DNA of 5,512 bases from Reyranella sp. (lineage in GTDB: Bacteria; Pseudomonadota; Alphaproteobacteria; Reyranellales; Reyranellaceae). Where the stretch lies: positions 1 to 5,512 of the forward strand of contig JADHLS010000432.1 of assembly GCA_016780605.1 (NCBI GenBank). The letters run 5' to 3'. The notes under the pieces were generated by a model that saw only the letters and a program-made list of their open reading frames with translations, had not been told where the DNA came from and did no database searches. The position numbers were made by a program, and so were the translations under genes. Positions 1 through 5,512 of the stretch are shown here, piece after piece. Every line of letters starts with the position of its first letter. Within the stretch, counting starts at the first letter, position 1.

Positions 1-28
1 TCCCAGCAAAGACGCTGTGCATCATCAT
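1..28 (-). CDS. Start of a further gene, probably the efflux pump's membrane partner (truncated by window edge)
   Basis: Immediately at the end of the membrane fusion gene, an ATG at 28-26 overlaps its TGA stop (27-25) in the classic ATGA arrangement. Two more in-frame ATG codons follow at 25 and 22. The nine readable codons give MMMHSVFAG with no stop before the edge. This is too short to recognise. In AaeA/EmrA-type operons, the adaptor gene is often next to an MFS (DHA2) or FUSC/AaeB-type transporter gene or an outer-membrane factor gene. One of these is the likely identity, by context only. Confidence 0.45.
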
Positions 29-1242
29 CGCGGGAACACCACGGTGCGGGCGTCGGCGCCCATGAACAGGCGGCCGTCGGCCGGCATCTCCTCGAGCACG
101 ATGGTCACCGGGATGCGGCGCTGCAGGCGGATCCAGTCGGTGGTCGGGGCGACGTAGGGCAACAGCATGGGCGCCTGCGGGTCGCGGCTGAAGCCGCGGG
201 CGATGCCGGTGATGCGCGCCTTGCGGAACCGCCACGGATCGCTGTCGAGCCACACCCAGGCGGTGCCGCCGATGGTAAAGGGCCGGACGTAGTATTCCTT
301 GTAGTTGGCGATGATGCGCCAGGCATGGGCGTCGACGATGCCGACATTGGGGATGCTCAGCGTCGCGGTGTCGCCGATGCGCACCGTGAGGTTGTTGATC
401 CAGCCGTCGGCCGGCGCATTGACGTCGGTCTTGCTCACCTTCCACTCCGCCGTCGCCTTCTCGGCGATCGCGGTATCGAGGGCGGCCTTGTGCACGCCGA
501 TGCTGGTGCGCGCCTTGGCGATGGCGATCTCGGCGATGGTCTTCTCGGCCGCGGTGCGGCGCAGCTCGTTGTTGGCGCGATCGAGCTCGGCGCGCGGGGC
601 GTTGTTGGAGGCCGCGAGCACGGCATAGCGCGCCTGCTGCTCGACGGCATAGGTGTGGGCCGAGGTCGCCGATTCCAGGGCCGCCTGCGCGGTCTGCAGC
701 TCCTCCTGCGCCACCTTGACCAGCGAGGTCTGCTCCTCGATCTGGGCCTGGCGGGTGTTGACCTCGAGCTGGAACGGCGTCGGGTCGATCTTGTAGATCT
801 TGTCGCCCTTCTTGATCGCCTGGTTGTCGACGACGTAGAGGCCGATGATCGGGCCGGTCACCTCGGGCGCCACGCCGATCAGGTCGGAGCGGACATAGGC
901 GTCGTCGGTGTAGGCGACGTAATAGGTCAGGACCTCCCAGGCCACGAACAGCACCAGGATGGTGCCGACCACGGCCACCAGGCGGTGCAGGCGACTGGCA
1001 GTGCGGCTCGGGGCGGAGGTCGTGGCAGCGGGTGGCGCGGGCGCGGCAGCCGGCGTACCCGGGTCCGGCGGCATCTCGACAGCGGGTTCAGGCGGCGGCA
1101 CGGGCGGCGGTTCGGCAGGCTTCGGCGCGGCGGGCGGCGCAATGTCGGGCCTGGCCTCGGCCTTCGCGGGCTCAGCCTCGGCCTCGCCAGGCTGGCGGGG
1201 CTCGGGGCGCGCCGGGGCCGGCGGAGAGGCAGTGTCGCTCAT
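25..1242 (-). CDS. HlyD/EmrA/AaeA-type membrane fusion protein of an efflux pump
   Basis: This 405-aa periplasmic adaptor links an inner-membrane exporter to an outer-membrane channel. Residues 1-85 form a cytoplasmic tail very rich in Pro, Ala and Glu (27 Pro in the first 80), including two PPP runs at 45-51. A single membrane anchor lies at about 86-110. It is followed by TDDAYVRSDLIGVAPEVTG (112-130), typical of the family, and the first lipoyl half (about 124-154). A coiled-coil hairpin with heptad-like Ala/Glu/Gln spacing spans about 158-270, the second lipoyl half starts at APADGWINNLTVRIGD (276-291), and a beta-barrel domain follows. The APADGW block and the late DWIRLQRRIPVTI block (369-381) resemble E. 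coli AaeA, the aromatic carboxylic acid efflux adaptor; the true substrate is unknown. The frame stays open far upstream through the kinase gene, but the family match begins after this ATG. No good ribosome-binding site precedes the ATG, so the exact start is less sure. The stop overlaps the next start. Confidence 0.92.
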   Translation of the reverse strand: MSDTASPPAPARPEPRQPGEAEAEPAKAEARPDIAPPAAPKPAEPPPVPPPEPAVEMPPDPGTPAAAPAPPAATTSAPSRTASRLHRLVAVVGTILVLFVAWEVLTYYVAYTDDAYVRSDLIGVAPEVTGPIIGLYVVDNQAIKKGDKIYKIDPTPFQLEVNTRQAQIEEQTSLVKVAQEELQTAQAALESATSAHTYAVEQQARYAVLAASNNAPRAELDRANNELRRTAAEKTIAEIAIAKARTSIGVHKAALDTAIAEKATAEWKVSKTDVNAPADGWINNLTVRIGDTATLSIPNVGIVDAHAWRIIANYKEYYVRPFTIGGTAWVWLDSDPWRFRKARITGIARGFSRDPQAPMLLPYVAPTTDWIRLQRRIPVTIVLEEMPADGRLFMGADARTVVFPR

Positions 1243-1286
1243 CGCGCGACAGGATACCCGAATTCGCGGCCGCTGAGCATGCCGGC
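1243..1286 (-). other. 44-nt gap between kinase and membrane fusion genes
   Basis: This is the longest non-coding gap in the window. It contains GAATTCGCGGCCGC (1260-1273, adjacent EcoRI and NotI recognition sequences). It also holds most of a 6-bp inverted repeat (1273-1278 and 1285-1290, 6-nt loop) that runs into the kinase stop codon. No strong Shine-Dalgarno sequence, no U-tract following the hairpin and no convincing promoter are present. It looks like an ordinary intra-operon spacer. Confidence 0.5.
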
Positions 1287-3461
1287 TCAGAAGCCCATGG
1301 ACTTGATCTTCTCCGCAAGGGCGTCGATCGAGAACGGCTTGCCGATGAAGTTGACTCCGGGATCGAGCACGCCCTGATGCACGATGGCATTGGCGGTATA
1401 GCCCGTGGTGAACAGAACCTTGAGGGCGGGCTTCAGGGCCATGGCGGCGCCCGCGAGCTGGCGGCCGTTCATGTCGCCCGGCAGGCCGACATCGGTAAAC
1501 AGCAACTCGATGTCGTCGCGGGCCTGCAGGACGGCCAGCGCTTCGCGGGCATCGGCGGCCTGGTAGACAGTGCAGCCGATCTCGGAGCAGGCGGAGACGG
1601 CGAAATCGCGCACCACGGGGTCGTCCTCGACGACCAGCATCACCGGGCCGGCTGCCGACAGCACCGCCCGCGCGGCGGGCGCAACCTCGACCGCCGCCTC
1701 GCCGCTGGCGCGCGGCAGGTAGATCTTCACCGACGTGCCGCGGCCGACCTCGCTGTAGATCTTGAGATGGCCGCCGAGCTGCCTGATGTAGCCGAAGGCC
1801 ATGCTGAGGCCGAGCCCGGTGCCCTGCCCCCGCTCCTTGGTGGTGAAGAAAGGCTCGAAGGCGCGAGCCAGGGTCTCGGGGGCCATGCCGGTGCCGGTGT
1901 CGGACACCGCGACCATGATGTAGGGTCCGGCCTCGGCCTCGACATTGGCTGCGGCATAGGCCGCGTCGAGATGGGTATTGGCGGTCTCGATGGTGAGCAC
2001 GCCGCCCTTGGGCATGGCATCGCGGGCGTTGATCGCAAGGTTGAGGATTGTGCTTTCGAGCTGGGCAGAGTCGGCCCTGGCCGGCCACGCGTCAGGGGCC
2101 AGGACCGTCTCGATCCTGACCTTCTCGCCCAGGGTCCGGCGCAGCAGTTCGGTCATGCCGGCCACGAGGTCGTTCACGTCCACGACCTCGATCTGCAGCG
2201 GCTGCTGTCGCGAGAAGGCGAGCAAGCGCTGGGTGAGCGTCGCGGCGCGGCCGACGCCGGTCTGGGCGAGTTGCAGGAACCGGGTGAATTCCGGCGAGGC
2301 CTGCCCGGCGCGCCGGCCCATCATCTCCACCGCTCCGCCGATGCCGGTCAGGAGGTTGTTGAAGTCATGGGCAATGCCGGCGGTGAGCTGGCCGACCGCA
2401 TTCATCTTCTGCGACTGGCGCAGGCTCTCCTCGGCGACCTCGCGCCGCGCCTGCTCCTCGCCGAGCCGGGCCAGCACGTCGGCCTGGCGGTAGGCGCGCC
2501 GCGAGGCCACGACCGCCCGCGCAAACAGCAACAGCGTCGCCGGCACCCCGAAGATGAGATGCGACGCCATGCGATCGATCCATTCGCCTCGAATGGTCGC
2601 GGTGGCATAGCCGTGGACCACGTAGATCGGCAGATTGGGCAGCTTACGATAGACGAACAGGCGGCCAACGCCGTCGAACGACGATTGGGCGGTCCGGTAC
2701 ATGCCGGCCTCCGGCGATGCGGCAATGGCGTGCATGAAGCCCGCGCCCGAAGGCAGGCGGACCGGGCCGCCGCCGGCCGGATAGCGCACCAGGATCTCGC
2801 CGTCGGCGCGCACGATCGAGGCGGTGAAGTTGCGGCTCTCCGACGCTTGGGCGAACTGCGCCAGGAAATAGTTGGGATCGACCGACACCGCGATCACACC
2901 GGTGAAGCGGCCGTCGGCCGCCTGTCGCCGCTCGCTGTACTGGAAGAAGGCGACGTCGCTGATCCGGCCGCGCAGCGCTTCGCTGACGAAGCGTTGCGCC
3001 GCGCCTTCGCGATGCGCCGTGAAGTAGGCGCGGTCGGCCGAGGAGACGTTGGCCGGCACCGGATAGACGTTGGCCGACGCCAGCGGCCTGCCCTCCTCGT
3101 CCACCACCCAGATATTCTGGATCTGCGGTAGCGAATCGCTGAGGTGCTTCAGCCCGTCGTGGATCTGCCGCTCGTTGGCGCGGATCTGCTCGTTGGATCG
3201 TTCGTCGAGCAGCTCGACGGCATTGGCCGCGACCAGGGCGTTGATCTCGAAGGCATTGCGCACGTTGATATAGAGCAGGTCGAGGGTGCGGCTGACCCGC
3301 TCCTCGGCCTGCCGGAACGCGTCGTCATAGGCAAGCCAGCTCGCGCCGACGAACAGCAGCAGTGGCACGAACAAAGTGGCGACCGCCAGCAGCATGGAGG
3401 TTTCGGCCGCCGTGCTGCCGCGCAGCCGCCAGACCCGCCGGTTGAACACCCGTCGTGGCAC
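1287..3461 (-). CDS. Hybrid sensor histidine kinase (TM - Cache-like sensor - TM - HisKA - HATPase - REC)
   Basis: This 724-aa inner-membrane kinase autophosphorylates on His and passes phosphate to a receiver Asp. A first membrane segment at about 21-45 and a second at about 300-320 flank an extracytoplasmic region of about 255 residues. That region has features of a double-Cache/PDC sensor (IWVVDEEGRPLAS at 117-129, TGVIAVSVDPNYF at 187-199). A short linker leads to the H-box AGIAHDFNNLL (361-371, phospho-His365). The catalytic domain shows the N-box NLAINARDAMP (474-484), G1 box DTGTGM (521-526), F-box FEPFFTTKERG (535-545) and G2 box GQGTGLGL (545-552). The C-terminal receiver has EDD (612-614), phosphoacceptor Asp657 in FTDVGLPG, Thr685/Thr686 and Lys708 in GKPF. 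All catalytic residues are present. The start is GTG at 3461, with TGAGG overlapping the regulator's stop as ribosome-binding site. A later Met23 start would cut into the first membrane segment. No HPt domain is present, and the signal sensed is unknown. Confidence 0.95.
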   Translation of the reverse strand: MPRRVFNRRVWRLRGSTAAETSMLLAVATLFVPLLLFVGASWLAYDDAFRQAEERVSRTLDLLYINVRNAFEINALVAANAVELLDERSNEQIRANERQIHDGLKHLSDSLPQIQNIWVVDEEGRPLASANVYPVPANVSSADRAYFTAHREGAAQRFVSEALRGRISDVAFFQYSERRQAADGRFTGVIAVSVDPNYFLAQFAQASESRNFTASIVRADGEILVRYPAGGGPVRLPSGAGFMHAIAASPEAGMYRTAQSSFDGVGRLFVYRKLPNLPIYVVHGYATATIRGEWIDRMASHLIFGVPATLLLFARAVVASRRAYRQADVLARLGEEQARREVAEESLRQSQKMNAVGQLTAGIAHDFNNLLTGIGGAVEMMGRRAGQASPEFTRFLQLAQTGVGRAATLTQRLLAFSRQQPLQIEVVDVNDLVAGMTELLRRTLGEKVRIETVLAPDAWPARADSAQLESTILNLAINARDAMPKGGVLTIETANTHLDAAYAAANVEAEAGPYIMVAVSDTGTGMAPETLARAFEPFFTTKERGQGTGLGLSMAFGYIRQLGGHLKIYSEVGRGTSVKIYLPRASGEAAVEVAPAARAVLSAAGPVMLVVEDDPVVRDFAVSACSEIGCTVYQAADAREALAVLQARDDIELLFTDVGLPGDMNGRQLAGAAMALKPALKVLFTTGYTANAIVHQGVLDPGVNFIGKPFSIDALAEKIKSMGF

Positions 3462-3465
3462 GAGG

Positions 3466-3470
3466 CCTCA
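3466..3470 (-). promoter_or_regulatory. Ribosome-binding site of the hybrid kinase, overlapping the regulator stop
   Basis: The minus strand reads TGAGGCCTCGTG. The regulator's TGA (3470-3468) runs into GAGG, followed by 4 nt and the kinase GTG at 3461. This supports the GTG start over the internal Met23. The eight bases at 3462-3469 form a perfect palindrome. Confidence 0.65.
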
Positions 3471-3821
3471 GCTCTTGCCCAGGAGCGATGCCACAAACTG
3501 CGAGAGGTCGACGGCGCTGTAGGGTTTGGGGAAGACGTGGATCCTCGGGTTGAGCGCCGTGTCCGAGGCGATGCCGCCGGAGCAGCGGATGATGGGCAGC
3601 TCCGGGCGGCGCTGCAGTGCGGCCTCGATCACCTTCTCGCCGGACATGTCGGGCAGGCCGATATCGACGATCGCGGCGGCAAGCGGTGCAGTGCCGGCCA
3701 GCACGTCGAGCGCCGCCTGGCCGGTGGGGGCCTCGATGCAGGGAATGCCTATCGCACCCAGGGCATCGACCATCACCGCGCGGATGAGAAATTCGTCCTC
3801 AGCCAGCAGCACGCTCGACAT
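3468..3821 (-). CDS. Single-domain response regulator (CheY-like receiver only)
   Basis: This 117-aa protein consists solely of a phosphoacceptor (REC) domain, with no DNA-binding or enzymatic output. It shows the acidic cluster AEDE (7-10), phosphoacceptor Asp53 in IVDIGLPD, Ser81 at the switch Thr/Ser position (PIIRCSGG, 76-83) and the conserved Lys99 in PKPY. The stretch between Ser81 and Lys99 is about four residues shorter than in CheY, so helix alpha-4 is likely reduced. This, with the P-x-x-x-x-[ST]-G pattern, resembles the alphaproteobacterial 'FAT GUY' single-domain regulators in layout. The start ATG at 3821 has a strong GAGGAA site 5 nt upstream that overlaps the stop of the preceding gene. 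Its own stop lies 6 nt before the GTG of the hybrid kinase, so the kinase is the obvious partner (inference). It probably acts as a phosphate shuttle or sink, or by protein binding, rather than as a transcription factor. Confidence 0.93.
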   Translation of the reverse strand: MSSVLLAEDEFLIRAVMVDALGAIGIPCIEAPTGQAALDVLAGTAPLAAAIVDIGLPDMSGEKVIEAALQRRPELPIIRCSGGIASDTALNPRIHVFPKPYSAVDLSQFVASLLGKS

Positions 3822-3826
3822 GCGAG

Positions 3827-3832
3827 TTCCTC
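3827..3832 (-). promoter_or_regulatory. Ribosome-binding site of the response regulator, overlapping the upstream stop
   Basis: The minus strand reads TGAGGAACTCGCATG. The TGA at 3833-3831 ends the flavin oxidoreductase, and its GA forms the first two bases of GAGGAA, 5 nt before the regulator ATG. The arrangement favours translational coupling between the two genes. Confidence 0.75.
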
Positions 3833-4961
3833 AATCGGCCGCTCGGGAAAGGACGGGCTGAGGCTTGAACGGCAGGAGGGTTGTCGCCCGAACGGCGGGC
3901 AGCGGCAAGGGGGGCGTGGGCACACCGAGCGCGCGGGCGGCGTTCCAGCCCCAGCGCGGATCGAGCAGGAAAGCGCGCGCATGGGCCGTGCAATCGGCCT
4001 GGCCGGAGGCAATGATGCTTTCCGCCTGCTCGGGCTCGGTGATGATGCCGACGGCCCAGGTCTTGATATCCGCTTCCTTGCGGATGCGGGCGGCGAACTG
4101 GACGTGGTAGCCCGGGGCCACGGGGATCTTCTGGGCGGCGGCATTGCCGCCGGAGCTCGCGTCGATGAAGTCGCAGCCCAGCGACTTCAGCTGGCGGGCG
4201 GTCTCGATCGTGTCCTCGATGCTCACACCACCTTCGACCCATTCGACGCAGGAGAGCCGCATGCCCAACGCCTTTTCGGCCGGCCACATCTTGCGGCAGG
4301 CCTCGAAGACTTCGAGCGGGAAGCGGCGGCGCTTCTCCGCGGTGCCGCCATATTCGTCGCTGCGCCGGTTGCTGAGGGGCGAGAGGAACTGGCTGAGCAG
4401 ATAGCCGTGGGCGCCGTGCAGCTCGACGACGTCGAAGCCAAGCCGGGCACTGCGCAGGGTGGCGTCGACGAAGGCCTGCTTCACGCGCCTCAGGCCGACG
4501 GCGTCGAGCGCCACCGGCGTATGCCACTTCGCGTCATAGGGGATGGCCGAGGCCGAGACCGTGGTCCACGGCAGGTCGGGCGCGTCGGCCTGGCCGAGCG
4601 GTCCCCCGCCCTTCCACGGCCGCTGCGCCGAGGCCTTGCGGCCGGCATGGGCGAGCTGGATGCCGAGCTTGACGTTGGGCATCCAGCCGCGCGCCCAGTC
4701 GACGATCGACTTCAGCGCCGCTTCGTTGTCGTCGCTGTAGACGCCGAGGCAGCCCTGGGTGATGCGGCCGTCGCGCTCGACGTGCGTGGCCTCGAGGCAC
4801 AAGAGGCCGGCGCCGGACATGGCGAGCATACCGTAATGCACCTGGTGCCAGGGCTGGGCGCTGCCGTCGACCGCCGCGTACTGGCACATCGGCGACACGA
4901 CGATGCGGTTGGGGAGTGTCACGCCGCCGAGCTCGACGGGGGTGAAGAGCTGGGCGGTCAT
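3831..4961 (-). CDS. NADH:flavin oxidoreductase, Old Yellow Enzyme family (YqjM/XenA-like)
   Basis: This 376-aa protein is a predicted FMN-dependent ene-reductase: a TIM-barrel cytoplasmic enzyme that uses NAD(P)H to reduce activated C=C bonds of enals, enones, quinones or nitro compounds. Family landmarks appear in order. PNRIVVSPMCQY (17-28) has Cys26 and Tyr28 at the same numbers as the flavin-tuning Cys26 and Tyr28 of B. subtilis YqjM. QLAHAGRKA follows at 102-110. HGAHGYLLSQFLSPLSNRR (182-200) holds the substrate-binding His pair, His182 and His185, and is followed by SDEYGG. Next are DFIDASSGG (264-272), AVGIIT (303-308), and ARAFLLDPRW (328-337), the FMN phosphate-side region. Length is normal for the class. 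The ATG at 4961 has a GAGG ribosome-binding site 5 nt upstream. The C-terminal tail after Trp339 is divergent, and I could not place the inter-subunit arginine or tryptophan known in YqjM/XenA. The true substrate is unknown. It sits between nudC and a two-component pair, probably in one transcript. Confidence 0.95.
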   Translation of the reverse strand: MTAQLFTPVELGGVTLPNRIVVSPMCQYAAVDGSAQPWHQVHYGMLAMSGAGLLCLEATHVERDGRITQGCLGVYSDDNEAALKSIVDWARGWMPNVKLGIQLAHAGRKASAQRPWKGGGPLGQADAPDLPWTTVSASAIPYDAKWHTPVALDAVGLRRVKQAFVDATLRSARLGFDVVELHGAHGYLLSQFLSPLSNRRSDEYGGTAEKRRRFPLEVFEACRKMWPAEKALGMRLSCVEWVEGGVSIEDTIETARQLKSLGCDFIDASSGGNAAAQKIPVAPGYHVQFAARIRKEADIKTWAVGIITEPEQAESIIASGQADCTAHARAFLLDPRWGWNAARALGVPTPPLPLPAVRATTLLPFKPQPVLSRAAD

Positions 4962-4966
4962 TGAAA

Positions 4967-4970
4967 CCTC
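4967..4970 (-). promoter_or_regulatory. Ribosome-binding site of the flavin oxidoreductase
   Basis: On the minus strand, GAGG lies 5 nt before the ATG at 4961 (GAGG-TTTCA-ATG). It lies within the 24-nt gap after nudC and supports the chosen start. Confidence 0.75.
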
Positions 4971-4985
4971 GTTGGATGACGGCGA

Positions 4986-5512
4986 CTAACCACTGATCGA
5001 CGGGCCGGCTTCGTGACCGAGCCATTCCTCGATCAGGCGGCGGGCGATGGAATCGCGGCGCGGCATGAAGAAGGAGCCGTCCTTGGGCAGGTTCTCGGGC
5101 TTGAGGTCCTCGCGGCTCATCCAGCGCGCCGCTTCGAGCTCGGCCTTGTTGACGTCGAAGTCGAGCGATTCGGCCTCGGCGTGGAAGCCGATCATGACCG
5201 AGGCGGGGAACGGCCAGGGCTGCGAGGACCGGTAGGTGACGTTCTTCACGCGCACCCTCACCTCCTCGTAGACCTCGCGGGCGACGGCATCCTCGAAACT
5301 CTCGCCCGGCTCGACGAAGCCCGCCAGGGTCGAATGCATGCCGCGCGGGAAGTGCGGGCTGCGGCCCAGCAGGCACTTGTCGCCGTGATGGACCAGCATG
5401 ATCACCGCGGGATCGGTGCGCGGGAAAGGCTCGGTCTTGCAGCTCTCGTTGGTGCAGCGGCGGACGTGGCCGCCCTTGATCACCGTGGTGCTGGCGCCGC
5501 ACACGCCGCAAT
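4986..5512 (-). CDS. nudC: NADH pyrophosphatase NudC (Nudix hydrolase), 5' end missing
   Basis: NudC hydrolyses NADH/NAD+ to NMN(H) and AMP in the cytoplasm, and family members also remove NAD caps from RNA. The visible part is about 174 codons, ending in TAG at 4986-4988. It opens inside the zinc ribbon: a CGVCG pair at 5496-5510, then a second cysteine pair in RRCTNESCK about 15 residues on. Next comes PFPRTDP, then a Nudix box beginning GFVEPGE and continuing to REVYEEV, which carries the metal-binding glutamates. The diagnostic NudC motif SQPWPFPAS follows, and the C-terminus has the typical SIARRLIEEW. The GTG at 5504 is an internal valine of the zinc ribbon, not the start; the true N-terminal domain lies past the right edge. 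One oddity is Arg where the Nudix consensus EExGU has Gly. It is the first gene of the stack, 24 nt before the flavin oxidoreductase. The SQPWPFP motif makes the identity very secure. Confidence 0.94.
   Translation of the reverse strand, partial: CGVCGASTTVIKGGHVRRCTNESCKTEPFPRTDPAVIMLVHHGDKCLLGRSPHFPRGMHSTLAGFVEPGESFEDAVAREVYEEVRVRVKNVTYRSSQPWPFPASVMIGFHAEAESLDFDVNKAELEAARWMSREDLKPENLPKDGSFFMPRRDSIARRLIEEWLGHEAGPSISG

Noticed and set aside
986..1236. Tandem repeat or low-complexity element in the Pro/Ala-coding stretch
   Set aside because: The GCC/CCG-rich DNA has no regular repeat unit and is adequately explained as coding sequence for the proline-rich tail.
1251..1279. Promoter for the membrane fusion gene (TATCCT as a -10 with TGCTCA 17 nt upstream)
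   Set aside because: The -10 matches only 4 of 6 and the -35 only 3 of 6 consensus bases. It would start transcription almost at the ATG, and chance matches of this quality are common.
1243..2088. Upstream extension of the membrane fusion protein to an ATG at 2088 (687 codons in total)
   Set aside because: The extra 282 codons lie in the wrong frame of the kinase and encode Arg/Gly/His-rich sequence without motifs. The family match begins after the ATG at 1242.
1032..3131. A 699-codon open frame on the plus strand opposite the kinase gene
   Set aside because: It is a shadow of the high-GC kinase gene: the protein is rich in Arg, Gly, His and Asp with no recognisable domain, while the opposite strand has every kinase motif in order.
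3144..4964. A 606-codon open frame on the plus strand opposite the flavin oxidoreductase and regulator
   Set aside because: It runs across two well-supported genes and an intergenic gap, has low-complexity composition and matches no family. It is explained by third-position GC bias.
5502..5504. GTG at 5504 as the start of nudC
   Set aside because: It falls between the two cysteines of the first zinc-ribbon pair (CGVCG), so it must be an internal valine; the gene continues beyond the window.
4534..5511. A 325-codon minus-strand frame spanning nudC and the start of the flavin oxidoreductase
   Set aside because: It is an Arg-rich out-of-frame shadow crossing a real stop, ribosome-binding site and start; the true frames carry the conserved motifs.

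Overview
The window is GC-rich throughout and densely coding. All recognisable genes lie on the minus strand, so transcription runs from the right edge to the left edge. Protein families, the strong G/C bias at third codon positions and the architecture of the hybrid kinase point to an alphaproteobacterium of the Rhizobiales/Rhodospirillales kind. The genus cannot be fixed from this sequence. I see no tRNA, rRNA, mobile element, CRISPR array or prophage signature.

In transcription order the layout is: (1) the 3' part of nudC, an NAD(H)-pyrophosphatase/Nudix enzyme whose N-terminus lies beyond the right edge; (2) a complete Old Yellow Enzyme of the YqjM/XenA class; (3) a stand-alone single-domain response regulator of 117 aa; (4) a 724-aa membrane-bound hybrid sensor histidine kinase with an extracytoplasmic Cache/PDC-like sensor, HisKA, HATPase and a C-terminal receiver; (5) a 405-aa HlyD/AaeA-type membrane fusion protein with a long proline-rich N-terminal tail; (6) the first codons of another gene at the left edge, whose ATG overlaps the previous stop.

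The gaps are 24, 9, 6 and 44 nt, followed by a 4-nt overlap. No stretch over 300 bases lacks a gene, and no convincing promoter or terminator is visible inside the stack, so one polycistronic unit is plausible. In two places the stop codon of one gene is part of the Shine-Dalgarno sequence of the next, which suggests translational coupling.

Read functionally, nudC and the ene-reductase concern nicotinamide/flavin redox chemistry. The kinase and receiver pair forms a phosphotransfer module with no DNA-binding output in view. The membrane fusion protein belongs to an efflux pump whose inner-membrane partner probably starts at the left edge. A stress- or xenobiotic-response locus (detoxify, sense, export) is a reasonable inference but is not proved here. 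The more unusual points are the degenerate, short-alpha-4 receiver resembling the alphaproteobacterial 'FAT GUY' regulators, the absence of any output domain, and the poly-proline tail of the fusion protein. I found nothing that clearly amounts to a wholly new system.
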